Below are positions 26,507 to 34,839 of a stretch of DNA of 64,000 nucleotides, piece by piece; within the stretch, counting starts at the first letter, position 1, and each line of letters begins with the position of its first letter. The DNA lies in the NCBI GenBank assembly GCA_025210375.1, contig JAOASB010000019.1:62001-126000 (forward strand), in the 5' to 3' direction. Under the pieces are notes generated by a model. The model worked only from the letters and a program-made list of their open reading frames with translations, was not told the origin of the DNA and did no database searches. The stretch is from Maledivibacter sp. Lineage in GTDB: Bacteria > Bacillota > Clostridia > Peptostreptococcales > Caminicellaceae. Both the position numbers and the translations under genes were made by a program.

Positions 26507-27487
26507 TTATCTTGCAACCCTATTACGCCCAAAGTATTTAGCCTGGAAGAGTGATCTATCTGCCCGTCTTATAAGCTCTTCAGCAGAATGATATTTTTCA
26601 GGAAATAATGTCGATATCCCTAAACTAATAGTAACATATTCAAAAACACAGGAACTCCCATGCTTTATAGCCAAGGCTTCAACACTATTTCGTATCCTTT
26701 CTGCCACCGTAAAAGCTCCTTCCTTATCCGTCTCAGGCAATATCACAACAAATTCTTCACCACCATACCTAGCAACAAAATCCCCGGGTCTTCGGACAGA
26801 TGAAGCAATGGACTTTGCCACCTGTCTAATGCACTTATCCCCCACTTGATGTCCATAATAATCATTAAATGCCTTAAAGTGGTCTATATCGATCATAATC
26901 AGCGATAAAGGTATATTTCTGCGTATTGCTCTTTCCCATTCAGTCTGAATAGTAGTTTCAAAACTCCGTCGATTTGAAACACCGGTTAGCACATCAATAG
27001 TTGATATATGTTCTAGCTCATAATTGAGTTCTTGAAGTAATGATAATTCATTAACCTTTTCTTCCAACACTCTTTTTTGCTCTTCAAGTAGTTGTTTCTG
27101 TTTTTGAAGCTCAATAAATACCTTTACTTTGCTTTTTAATATTAAGGGATCTATTGGCTTAAAAAGATAATCTACTGCACCTATTTCGTATCCCTTAAAC
27201 ATACACTTTTGATTCTTGTTTATAGCGGTAACAAATATAATAGGGATATACCTAGTACTTTCACTGTCTCTCATAAGCTCTGCGGTTTTAAAGCCATCCA
27301 TATCGGGCATTTGTACATCCAATAATACAAGTGCGAAGTCATACTCAAGCAATAGACCTAGGGCCTCATTTCCAGATGCCGCTTTAACTATATTCAGGTC
27401 TAAACTCTCAAGTATACTTTCCAAAATAAACAGGTTTTCTGGTATATCATCAACTATTAATATATTCATTCTATCTTGGGATACCAT
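26507..27487 (-). CDS. Response regulator with GGDEF output (second diguanylate cyclase)
   Basis: About 326 residues starting at ATG 27487 (MVSQDRMNILIVDD), placed seven bases after GGGAGGG. The longer frame to 27526 lacks a binding site. The receiver has Asp in LVLLDVQMPDMDG and Lys in YLFKPIDP. A coiled-coil linker (about 130-160, rich in Q/E/K/L) leads into a GGDEF domain with TIDVLTGVSNRR, active site GGEEF and I-site RPGD five residues upstream. Predicted to be an active, feedback-inhibited c-di-GMP synthase resembling PleD/WspR-like single-receiver enzymes. No kinase lies next to it, so its input is unknown. Confidence 0.92.
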   Translation of the reverse strand: MVSQDRMNILIVDDIPENLFILESILESLDLNIVKAASGNEALGLLLEYDFALVLLDVQMPDMDGFKTAELMRDSESTRYIPIIFVTAINKNQKCMFKGYEIGAVDYLFKPIDPLILKSKVKVFIELQKQKQLLEEQKRVLEEKVNELSLLQELNYELEHISTIDVLTGVSNRRSFETTIQTEWERAIRRNIPLSLIMIDIDHFKAFNDYYGHQVGDKCIRQVAKSIASSVRRPGDFVARYGGEEFVVILPETDKEGAFTVAERIRNSVEALAIKHGSSCVFEYVTISLGISTLFPEKYHSAEELIRRADRSLFQAKYFGRNRVAR

Positions 27488-27883
27488 ATGTTTTCCCTCC
27501 CAAATATTTACTAAACCTATATTCATACTTTTGATAAATACCTTAAGGCAAAGGTGAAATCTTCATATCTTAATTAACACATTTATTTCTATTCCCCTTG
27601 GTTTCCGCTTGCTTACTTTTAAACGGCTCAATAAATAAATTTTTTAATAAAAGTTAATTCTTTAAATAAATACATAATTATTTGCTTGAATGTATAATTT
27701 TATATTTTTTAACTACATAAGTAAATTTTATCATTCATCAAAAGAATACACAATACTACAAAAAGTATAAATAATAAAAAGGGGCCAGTAATGGGAGGTA
27801 TTGTGGAACAAAACTTTAAAGTTATTTAGCTAAAGAATAATGAAAAAAGGATAAGCATATAATTTAAAAGAAGATAAGCAAAT

Positions 27884-28204
27884 GAGCAAATTGTATAATT
27901 GAGGAAATTGCATAACTCTTACTTGGCACAATTGCATATGCGAATATCATCCTTAATTTGAATATTTAAGATATAGTATATTTGGTGGTGTAGCTTTGAA
28001 GATTTTTAAACTACATGTAGTAGATGGTTTTTATAGAAAGTAATTATGCAATTTGCTCAATTACTTTCTACAGAAATCATCTACTATATATAGTTTTAAA
28101 AGCCAAAAAACCATACCATCAAATATGCTTATATCTTAAGTAATTAAATTAAGGATTATATTCCCATATTAGGCTTAGCCAAATCAGAGTTATGAAGTTT
28201 CATC
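27884..28204. mobile_element. Older MITE copy split by insertion of a younger copy
   Basis: The outer element begins GAGCAAATTGTATAATT at 27884 and resumes at 28063 with ACTTTCTACAGAAATCATC, the order seen in the intact copy at 34501-34659. It ends with a decayed right terminus (TTATGAAGTTTCATC, 28190-28204). The interruption is exactly the inverted copy at 27901-28058. Its own flanks (AAAT and TAAT) match only in part, as expected of an old insertion. It fills most of the 780-bp gap before dhaK; the rest (27488-27883) is AT-rich with nothing I can name. Confidence 0.7.
27901..28058 (-). mobile_element. MITE, intact copy (158 bp) nested in another copy
   Basis: Bounded by the terminal inverted repeat GAGGAAATTGCATAA and TTATGCAATTTGCTC and by a 4-bp direct duplication AATT (27897-27900 and 28059-28062). 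Internally it is the reverse complement of the copy at 34501-34659, including the CTACATGTAG palindrome. It has no coding capacity, so it must be moved in trans by a transposase not present in this window. Confidence 0.82.
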
Positions 28205-28266
28205 TAATGGCTAAACATGTGGCTTTATTATTTATAACAATATAGAATAGATAGGAGGAATGAATT

Positions 28267-29259
28267 TTGAAAAAAATTATTAATAACCCTGAAAATGTGG
28301 TAAACGAAATGTTAGAAGGGATTGTAAAGGCACATCCCCAGTATGTAAAAAGAGTAGAAGGCTTTGACGTATTAGTTAGAACTAATCTAAGGGAAAAAGT
28401 AACTTTAGTCAGCGGAGGAGGAAGTGGACATGAACCCTCTCATGGAGGATTTGTAGGGGAAGGGATGCTAGATGCAGCTATAGCAGGAGAAGTCTTTACC
28501 TCTCCAACCCCAGACCAAGTATTTGAAGCGGTGAAAGCCGTTGATCAAGGAAAGGGAGTACTTTTAGTTATCAAAAATTATACAGGGGATGTTATGAATT
28601 TTGAAATGGCTGTGGAATTAGCTGATGCCGAGGGAATTAAAGTGGAAAGTGTTGTTGTGAACGATGATGTAGCTGTTGAAGATAGCACCTATACCACTGG
28701 CAGGCGAGGAATTGCAGGAACTGTTTTTGTACATAAGATTGCTGGAGCTGCTGCGGAAAAAGGATTGGAATTAACTGAAGTAAAACGAATTGCAGAAAAG
28801 GTTATAAAAAATGTAAGGTCTATGGGAATGGCTTTAACACCTTGCACCATACCAGCAGCTGGAAAACCAGGCTTTGAATTATCGGAAAATGAGATGGAAA
28901 TCGGATTAGGAATACATGGTGAACCTGGAACCCATAGGGATGAAATAAAGAATGCCAAGGAGATTGCAGCACATTTAATGGATAAAATATTAAAGGATAT
29001 GCAAATCAATGAAAATGGAGAGGTTGCTGTTTTGGTAAATGGTTTGGGAGGAACACCTCTTATGGAACTATATATCATAAATAATGAGGTAGATAAAATA
29101 TTGAAAGAAAGAGGGATAAAAACCTATAAAACTATGGTTGGCAATTATATGACTTCAATTGAAATGGCAGGATTTTCTATATCATTATTAAGGGTTGATG
29201 GTGAATTAAAGGAATTATTAGATGAAAAAGCAAACACCCCAGCATTTAAGCAAATATAA
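28267..29259 (+). CDS. dhaK: Dihydroxyacetone kinase, DhaK subunit
   Basis: 330 residues. Binds dihydroxyacetone covalently and receives phosphate from DhaL-ADP to make dihydroxyacetone phosphate in the PEP-dependent (PTS-type) system. Typical motifs: SGGGSGHEPSHGGFVG in the substrate pocket, and the hemiaminal-forming His in LGIHGEPGTHR. Start codon TTG 28267, seven bases after AGGAGG; the nearby ATG at 28260 is out of frame. First gene of dhaK-dhaL-dhaM. MITE copies lie upstream and downstream of the operon. Confidence 0.96.
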   Translation: MKKIINNPENVVNEMLEGIVKAHPQYVKRVEGFDVLVRTNLREKVTLVSGGGSGHEPSHGGFVGEGMLDAAIAGEVFTSPTPDQVFEAVKAVDQGKGVLLVIKNYTGDVMNFEMAVELADAEGIKVESVVVNDDVAVEDSTYTTGRRGIAGTVFVHKIAGAAAEKGLELTEVKRIAEKVIKNVRSMGMALTPCTIPAAGKPGFELSENEMEIGLGIHGEPGTHRDEIKNAKEIAAHLMDKILKDMQINENGEVAVLVNGLGGTPLMELYIINNEVDKILKERGIKTYKTMVGNYMTSIEMAGFSISLLRVDGELKELLDEKANTPAFKQI

Positions 29260-29365
29260 TGATTAAAAGATAATAATTTGCTGATAGACTATATTATAGG
29301 GATTCCAGTCAAAACTTTGATTTGAATTCCTATGGATAATCACTAACCGAGGAGGCATGGCATAT

Positions 29366-29992
29366 ATGATCACGACAGAATCGCTTATAAAGATATTAAG
29401 AAATATTGCTATAAAAATTCATGAAAACAAAGAACTATTGACCGAATTAGATGCCGCTATAGGGGATGGAGATCATGGCATTAATATGAATAAAGGATTT
29501 ACTGCCGTATCAAAGAAACTAGAAGGACTAAAGACCGATGATTGTGGAGAGATTTTAAAAGTTACGGCTATGACCCTAATATCTACGATTGGAGGGGCAT
29601 CCGGCCCCTTGTATGGAACTGCATTTTTGAAGGCATCAACAATAGCTAAGGGCAAAACTGAATTGGGTAAGGAAACAATTATAAAAATGTTTGATGAAGC
29701 TATTAAAGGGGTTGTAATGAGGGGAAAAGCTCATATAGGAGAAAAAACAATGCTTGATGCATTAATTCCAGCATATGAAGCATTGAAGGAATCCTTAGAA
29801 CAAGGGCAAGAATTATCTATTGCATTTAATGAAGCTGCTGGTGCCGCTTATAAAGGTGTTGAAAGAACAAAACATATTATTGCTACAAAGGGAAGAGCTA
29901 GTTATTTGGGAGAAAGAAGCTTAGGCCATCAAGATCCCGGTGCAACTTCTAGTTATCTAATTCTAAAAACAATATCAGATACTTTAAGATAA
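29366..29992 (+). CDS. dhaL: Dihydroxyacetone kinase, ADP-binding DhaL subunit
   Basis: About 208 residues. Carries permanently bound ADP that is phosphorylated by DhaM and passes phosphate to dihydroxyacetone on DhaK. The Mg/ATP motif DAAIGDGDHGINMNKG is at the N-terminus, followed by GGASGPLYGTA and the C-terminal GHQDPGATS. I chose ATG 29366, ten bases after AGGAGG, over ATG 29357, which is only one base from it. It is separated from dhaK by a 106-bp spacer containing a small TAGGGATTC / GAATTCCTA hairpin. Confidence 0.95.
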   Translation: MITTESLIKILRNIAIKIHENKELLTELDAAIGDGDHGINMNKGFTAVSKKLEGLKTDDCGEILKVTAMTLISTIGGASGPLYGTAFLKASTIAKGKTELGKETIIKMFDEAIKGVVMRGKAHIGEKTMLDALIPAYEALKESLEQGQELSIAFNEAAGAAYKGVERTKHIIATKGRASYLGERSLGHQDPGATSSYLILKTISDTLR

Positions 29993-30005
29993 GGGAGTTC
30001 TGAAA

Positions 30006-30395
30006 ATGATAGGAATGGTAATTGTTTCACATAGTGAAAAAATAGCTAAGGGTATTGTAGAGCTTTGTAGTCAAATGGCTGACAAGGTCAAAATTGAGGC
30101 CGCAGGCGGGTCCGAGGATGGAAGAATTGGAACAAATGCTACAAAAATTATGGAAGCTATTGAAAAAGTATATAGTGAAGAAGGAGTTTTGGTGCTTGTA
30201 GACTTAGGAAGTGCCATTATGAGTACTGAGCTTGCTTTTGACCTATTGGAAGACAATATGGGGAAAAGGATAGTCATAGCAGATGCTCCAATTGTAGAGG
30301 GCAGTATTGCTGCGTCCATACAAGCATCCATAGGGGGTTCCCTAGAAGAAGTAAAAACTGCGGCAGAGAAAAGTAAAAATTTAACCAAAATATAA
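30006..30395 (+). CDS. dhaM: Dihydroxyacetone kinase phosphotransfer subunit DhaM (EIIA-Man type)
   Basis: 129 residues, the short form made only of the mannose-type EIIA domain with phospho-His9 in VIVSHSEKIAKG. It accepts phosphate from the general PTS protein HPr and recharges ADP on DhaL. The fused HPr and EI domains known from E. coli DhaM are absent, as is usual in Firmicutes. GLVDLGSA-type features (LVDLGSAIMSTE) are conserved. RBS GGGAG; 13 bp after dhaL. Confidence 0.94.
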   Translation: MIGMVIVSHSEKIAKGIVELCSQMADKVKIEAAGGSEDGRIGTNATKIMEAIEKVYSEEGVLVLVDLGSAIMSTELAFDLLEDNMGKRIVIADAPIVEGSIAASIQASIGGSLEEVKTAAEKSKNLTKI

Positions 30396-30473
30396 GCCCA
30401 CAAGTATAGGAAGATTTATTAACACAAAAAATATTATGGTGATACCTTCATGTAGTATTAAATAAAATGACAA

Positions 30474-30517
30474 AATAAGATGTCTATCTTTATTATCGTA
30501 AAGATAGACATCTTATT
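30474..30517. terminator. Strong bidirectional terminator after dhaM
   Basis: A perfect 19-bp stem (30474-30492 with 30499-30517) and a 6-nt loop between dhaM and the convergent aroF-fol operon. A/T-rich outer bases serve as T-tracts in both directions. Confidence 0.85.
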
Positions 30518-30521
30518 ATTT

Positions 30522-30600
30522 GACCAAATTGCATAATTATCTTTTGTAAAAAACCCTATATATAGTTTTACAATCTCAAAAGTCATATATGGATAAACAA
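30522..30600 (+). mobile_element. Degenerate left half of the MITE family
   Basis: Starts GACCAAATTGCATAATTA, one mismatch from the family terminus, and continues with recognisable but diverged interior (CTATATATAGTTTTA). The right half and terminal repeat are missing. A truncated, old copy directly behind the dhaM terminator. Confidence 0.55.
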
Positions 30601-30628
30601 CATTTTTTATGGAATTTCTCCATTTATA

Positions 30629-31414
30629 TCAGTCTTTATTTAATTCTGAAAAAATTTCCTTATATTCTTCTGGTTTAATGGATTGTTGTCCATCGCTTAA
30701 AGCATTCTGGGGATCGATATGTACTTCTATCATTAAACCATTTGCTCCACAGGCCAAGGCAGCCTTTGACATGGGCATAATGAGTTCTTTACGCCCCGTT
30801 CCATGACTTGGGTCTACTATAATTGGCAATCCTGTTTCCCCTTTCATAATAGGGACAGCAGCTAAATCTAGTGTATTTCTTGTATAAACCTCAAAGGTTC
30901 TTATGCCTCTTTCACAAAGTATGATATTTTTATTTCCATAAGCAGCTATATACTCAGCAGCCATTACCCATTCCTTTATAGAAGCACTCATTCCCCTCTT
31001 TAAAAGAACGGGCTTACTAATTTTTCCGACTTCTTTTAATAGGGAATAGTTATACATATTCCTTGATCCTATTTGAATAACATCGGAATATTCAACGATG
31101 GCATCCAAATTCTTCCCATCCATAAGCTCCGTTATGATGGGAGTTCCTATCCTTTCTCCTGCCAACTTTAAATATTCAAGGCCCTTTAAACCAAGTCCTT
31201 GAAATGCATAGGGACTAGTCCTAGGCTTAAAAACCCCTCCCCTTAATATATCCACTCCAACTTCTTTAAGGGCTAAAGCAGTTTCCATAACCTGCTCTTT
31301 GGATTCCACCGCACAGGGCCCGGCTATCATAACCGGAGGATTATTTCCTCCAATATTTAATTTTCCCACCTTGACTATCACTTGTTCTCCATTTAGGATT
31401 CTTTTATCTATCAT
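30629..31414 (-). CDS. aroF: 3-deoxy-7-phosphoheptulonate (DAHP) synthase, type I-beta
   Basis: About 261 residues. Condenses phosphoenolpyruvate with erythrose 4-phosphate as the first step to chorismate. Motifs include GPCAVES and KPRTSPYAFQGLG, and the active-site stretch VDPSHGTGR. It is the short catalytic form without an added ferredoxin-like or chorismate mutase regulatory domain, so it probably lacks feedback control by aromatic amino acids. Start ATG 31414 lies eight bases after AAGGAAG; TTG 31420 is less likely. Last gene of the fol operon, overlapping folK. Chorismate also feeds the pab genes 14 kb away. Confidence 0.94.
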   Translation of the reverse strand: MIDKRILNGEQVIVKVGKLNIGGNNPPVMIAGPCAVESKEQVMETALALKEVGVDILRGGVFKPRTSPYAFQGLGLKGLEYLKLAGERIGTPIITELMDGKNLDAIVEYSDVIQIGSRNMYNYSLLKEVGKISKPVLLKRGMSASIKEWVMAAEYIAAYGNKNIILCERGIRTFEVYTRNTLDLAAVPIMKGETGLPIIVDPSHGTGRKELIMPMSKAALACGANGLMIEVHIDPQNALSDGQQSIKPEEYKEIFSELNKD

Positions 31415-31889
31415 AATCAATCTTCCTTATTTCTTCCCCTTCTAAATTTTTTAGTATCTGCTTTATATTTTCATTGTTAATATCAATATTTGGTGCAATC
31501 TCATATAGTGGAACCATTACAAAGGCTCTCTCCGTCATGCGTGGATGGGGTAAAGTAAGCCTTTCATCTTGGGATGTAAATCCTTCATATACTAATATAT
31601 CAACATCTATAGTTCTTGGTCCCCATCTGATTATTCTTTTTCTTTTTAGTTTTTCCTCAATAGAGCCGCAAAATTCTAAAAGTTGATAGGGCTCCAAATT
31701 CGTTTCTATTTCCACAACTACATTTACAAACCAGTCTTGATCCTCATATCCCACGGGTTCTGTTTCATAGTACGAAGAAATATTTTTGACCTCTATTGAT
31801 TTATGCTGTTTAAGCATGTCCACGGCACTATCAATATTTTCTTTCTTTTCACCTATATTACTTCCAAGACCCAAATAAGCTTTATGCAT
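31404..31889 (-). CDS. folK: 2-amino-4-hydroxy-6-hydroxymethyldihydropteridine diphosphokinase
   Basis: 161 residues. Transfers pyrophosphate from ATP to 6-hydroxymethyl-dihydropterin, the step before dihydropteroate synthase. The family signature is clear: LGLGSNIGEKKENI at the N-terminus, EPVGYEDQDWFVN, and the catalytic RWGPRTIDVDIL with two metal-binding aspartates. It overlaps folB by 8 bp, so the two are probably translationally coupled. Confidence 0.96.
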   Translation of the reverse strand: MHKAYLGLGSNIGEKKENIDSAVDMLKQHKSIEVKNISSYYETEPVGYEDQDWFVNVVVEIETNLEPYQLLEFCGSIEEKLKRKRIIRWGPRTIDVDILVYEGFTSQDERLTLPHPRMTERAFVMVPLYEIAPNIDINNENIKQILKNLEGEEIRKIDYDR

Positions 31890-32247
31890 TTCTTATTCTC
31901 CTTATTTCTACTGCAAAATAGTCAAATATTCCCTTTACTGGAGCTTCAGGTTTTCTGATCTTGACACAAATCTCATTTACTGTTAAAAAATCCTCCAATA
32001 TGGTCTTAGCTATGTTTTCAGCCAATGCTTCTATAAGTTTGAATCTTTTATTTTCCACAATGTCCTTAACCTTTTCATAGACTTCTCCATAATGTACTGT
32101 GTCCTCTACTCGGTCACTCAAACCAGCCTTCCTTAAATCCACAAAGATCTCTATATCCACAAAAAATTTTTGCCCCAATGTGTTTTCTTCCTGCAAAACA
32201 CCATGATATCCAAAAAAGGCTAGATTTTTCATTATTATCTTATCCAT
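31882..32247 (-). CDS. folB: Dihydroneopterin aldolase
   Basis: 121 residues. Cleaves dihydroneopterin to 6-hydroxymethyl-dihydropterin. Signature FFGYHGVLQEE with the conserved Glu, plus the C-terminal IRKPEAPVKGIFDYFAVEI containing the catalytic Lys. RBS AGGAG before the ATG. It lies one base after folP and overlaps folK, within a compact folE-P-B-K order. Confidence 0.96.
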   Translation of the reverse strand: MDKIIMKNLAFFGYHGVLQEENTLGQKFFVDIEIFVDLRKAGLSDRVEDTVHYGEVYEKVKDIVENKRFKLIEALAENIAKTILEDFLTVNEICVKIRKPEAPVKGIFDYFAVEIRRIRNA

Positions 32248-32248
32248 A

Positions 32249-33112
32249 TTAAAATCTCCTTATGATAGCATCAGTAACCTTAGCTGTTCTTACATTTTCT
32301 TTTATATCGTGTACCCTTACTATATCCATACCTTGCATTATTCCCATTACTGTAGTAGCAAGTGTACCTTCAACTCTTTCCTTTGGTGGCAGATCAAGTA
32401 TTTTACCAATCATTGACTTTCTTGACGTGCCTAGCAAAGTTGGATAACCTAAATCATTAAGCTCTCCAAGCCTAGACATAACCACCATATTCTGCTCAGG
32501 AGTCTTCCCAAACCCTATACCTGGATCTAATATTATGTTTTCCCTTTTCACGCCAGCTTTTAAAGCTATATCTATGGACTTTTTTAAAAAACCACAAATT
32601 TCTTCCATAATATCATTTTTATATTCAGTACCATTTTGATTATGCATTGCAACAACTACAGCATTATACTTAGCTACTACTGATGCTAAGTCTGGGTCTC
32701 TTTGTAGACCCCAAACATCATTAATAATATGGGCACCGGCTCCTAAAGCTTTCTCTGCTACCTGAGCTTTATAGGTGTCTACTGATATAGGTACATCTAC
32801 CTCTTTAACAAGCCTTTTTACAATGGGAAGTACTCTTCTCAATTCTTCCTCCCCATCTACTTCCTTAGACCCAGGTCGTGTGGATTCTCCTCCAATATCA
32901 ATTATATGGGCTCCTTCCATGACCATTTCCTTAGCATGTTTTATGGCTTTCTCTACATCAATATACTCTCCACCATCTGAAAAGGAATCCGGGGTAGCAT
33001 TTAATATACCCATTATAAAGGTACGGCTGCCTAGCTTCAATTCATGCTTGCCACATTTTATATCTATTCTTCTATGGAATTTATAATTTATATTTCTCAT
33101 TTTATCCCCCAT
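32249..33112 (-). CDS. folP: Dihydropteroate synthase
   Basis: 287 residues, the sulfonamide target. Joins p-aminobenzoate to the pterin diphosphate. TIM-barrel signatures are MGILNATPDSFSDGG, DIGGESTRPGS, NDVWG and the C-terminal RVHDI. The first ATG (33112) overlaps the folE stop as TAATG. ATG 33100 has the better GGGGGA site and may be the real start. Its substrate p-aminobenzoate would come from the pabABC operon at 45-48 kb. Confidence 0.96.
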   Translation of the reverse strand: MGDKMRNINYKFHRRIDIKCGKHELKLGSRTFIMGILNATPDSFSDGGEYIDVEKAIKHAKEMVMEGAHIIDIGGESTRPGSKEVDGEEELRRVLPIVKRLVKEVDVPISVDTYKAQVAEKALGAGAHIINDVWGLQRDPDLASVVAKYNAVVVAMHNQNGTEYKNDIMEEICGFLKKSIDIALKAGVKRENIILDPGIGFGKTPEQNMVVMSRLGELNDLGYPTLLGTSRKSMIGKILDLPPKERVEGTLATTVMGIMQGMDIVRVHDIKENVRTAKVTDAIIRRF

Positions 33113-33678
33113 TATCTACCGAAATTTATCAATGACATAGCTTCTGCCCTGGCTTTGGCATCCTTATTGAATAATCCTCTCACTGCGGAGGTTACAGTTT
33201 TTGATCCCGATTTTTTTATACCCCTCATGGTCATACACATATGCTCTGCCTCTACAACAACTATCACGCCATGGGGGTCAAGCTTTTCCACAATGGTTTC
33301 TGCAATAGTTGCAGTAAGCCTTTCTTGAAGCTGTGGTCTTCTAGCAACGGTTTCAACGACTCTTGCAAGCTTGCTAAGTCCAGTAAGCTTGCCATTTTTA
33401 GGTAGATATCCGACATGGGCCTTCCCGAAAAAAGGAGCAAAATGATGCTCACACATTGAATAAAATGGGATATCCTTTACCAAAACTAGCTCTTCATGCT
33501 TCTCATCTTGAAAATATATTTCCAGATGCTTACCCGGATCTTCATTTAATCCAGCAAATATTTCCTCATACATATTTGCAATCCTTTTTGGTGTATCCTT
33601 CAATCCCTCTCTATCAGGATTTTCTCCAATAGCTGCTAAAATTTCTTTAACTGCCTTTTCAATTCTCTGCTTGTCCAT
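33112..33678 (-). CDS. folE: GTP cyclohydrolase I
   Basis: About 188 residues from ATG 33678, six bases after GAGAGGG; the GTG at 33696 is less likely. Converts GTP to dihydroneopterin triphosphate. Zinc and catalytic motifs: [16 protein letters not shown] and CMTMRG near the C-terminus, with SKLARVVE between. It is the pterin-forming entry step of the operon. Confidence 0.96.
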   Translation of the reverse strand: MDKQRIEKAVKEILAAIGENPDREGLKDTPKRIANMYEEIFAGLNEDPGKHLEIYFQDEKHEELVLVKDIPFYSMCEHHFAPFFGKAHVGYLPKNGKLTGLSKLARVVETVARRPQLQERLTATIAETIVEKLDPHGVIVVVEAEHMCMTMRGIKKSGSKTVTSAVRGLFNKDAKARAEAMSLINFGR

Positions 33679-33697
33679 ATTTTTCCCTCTCTCCACT

Positions 33698-34423
33698 TCA
33701 TATTAATAGAAACCTGTTTCTTTTCCAAACTTTTATAACTCCACCATAGGGCTCCAGTACATAATCAATTATTTCATTAAGTATTTTAAGCTTTTCATTT
33801 ACCTCTTCTTCTTTAATAAACTCTATACATAAATTATATATAATATAGTCAAATTTTTGTATGCTTTTTAATATTTTTTTGTCCTTTGGTATCCAATAAC
33901 CGTGAAGCTTATAATAGGAAGTTAAAGCATTATAGTAAAGATTATTCATTAAAAATTTTACACTTAATACATCTTTTTTTCTATTTAATATATCCTCAAA
34001 ATTTTGATAGAGCTTGAATCTTATATAATCTATTTCATCCTTCTCTAATTTTTTTGGTCCCCTCATATATATATGTTTTATCTTTTCTAAAAGCTTTATT
34101 AAATTCTTATTAGTATTATATACAAATTTATAACTTTGTAGGGAATTTATTAAGAAGGGGATTTCATCGTTAATAGCTTTTTCAAATGATTTCAAGGACA
34201 TATAGGATATATCAAATGATACACCCTCTATCCTAATCACTTCCCTTTCAAATTCATAGTCTTCATCTGTAATAACAAAAAGATCTATATCCCTCAAGGT
34301 ATCTAAATATTCATTTTCTATCTTTACTCCTGCACCTATCATAAGTATGCTTAAAACATTTTCTCCCTTTAAAATACAATTTAGTTTCTCATAAAATATT
34401 TTTTCCGTTTCCATATACATCAC
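33698..34423 (-). CDS. Nucleotidyltransferase-like protein of unknown function
   Basis: 241 residues. The N-terminal part shows [24 protein letters not shown], resembling the Gly-x-n-Asp-x-Asp core of minimal nucleotidyltransferases (GS..R...SDIDL), although the Gly-Ser pair is not canonical. The remainder is helical and Lys/Glu-rich, as in NTase-associated substrate domains. It is the first gene of the fol operon, 19 bp ahead of folE. Possible starts are GTG 34423, ATG 34420 and ATG 34414; the last is best placed after AGGGTG. The function is not recognisable. Any link to folate rests on position only. Confidence 0.5.
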   Translation of the reverse strand: MMYMETEKIFYEKLNCILKGENVLSILMIGAGVKIENEYLDTLRDIDLFVITDEDYEFEREVIRIEGVSFDISYMSLKSFEKAINDEIPFLINSLQSYKFVYNTNKNLIKLLEKIKHIYMRGPKKLEKDEIDYIRFKLYQNFEDILNRKKDVLSVKFLMNNLYYNALTSYYKLHGYWIPKDKKILKSIQKFDYIIYNLCIEFIKEEEVNEKLKILNEIIDYVLEPYGGVIKVWKRNRFLLI

Positions 34424-34500
34424 CCTATAAAGCTTTCTTCCCCTATATTTTATATTTACTTAATCTGCAATGTTTATATTATTCCAAAGTATTTACACTT

Positions 34501-34659
34501 GAGCAAATTGCATAATTACTTTCTATAAAAACCATCTACTACATGTAGTTTTAAAATCCTCAAAGCTATACCATCAAATATGCTTATATCTTAAGCAATT
34601 AAATCAAGGATGATATTCGTATATGTAATTCTGCCAAGTAAGAGTTATGCAATTTCCTC
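34501..34659 (+). mobile_element. MITE, intact reference copy (159 bp)
   Basis: Termini GAGCAAATTGCATAA and TTATGCAATTTCCTC are 15-bp inverted repeats with one mismatch. The 4-bp direct duplication ACTT is present on both sides (34497-34500 and 34660-34663). The interior has the palindrome CTACATGTAG but no open reading frame. It sits in the 416-bp gap between the ROK kinase and the fol operon. Confidence 0.82.
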
Positions 34660-34753
34660 ACTTGATTATACATCTTTAAAATAATTGGGGTCAAACATAA
34701 TATTGAATTGAATGACATTTATATTATTAATTAAACCAACAAATTTTTTGCAT

Positions 34754-34802
34754 AAAAAAAGTGTAAGTGCTAAACATCATTATTTTGATGTCTTGCGCTT
34801 AC
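34754..34802. terminator. Terminator downstream of the ROK kinase gene
   Basis: GTAAGTGC (34763-34770) pairs with GCGCTTAC (34795-34802), with one G-U position on the plus strand. The stem encloses ACATCA / TGATGT, and T-tracts lie on both sides. It is placed about 40 bp after the ROK gene stop on the minus strand. Confidence 0.65.
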
Positions 34803-34839
34803 ATTTTTATCGTACCGAAAGCTATCCACCATATCGGAT

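Noticed and set aside
27790..27831. Twelve-codon frame (ATGGGAGGT start) in the spacer before the MITE pair
   Set aside because: Too short, no ribosome binding site and no conserved content; probably chance or a relic.
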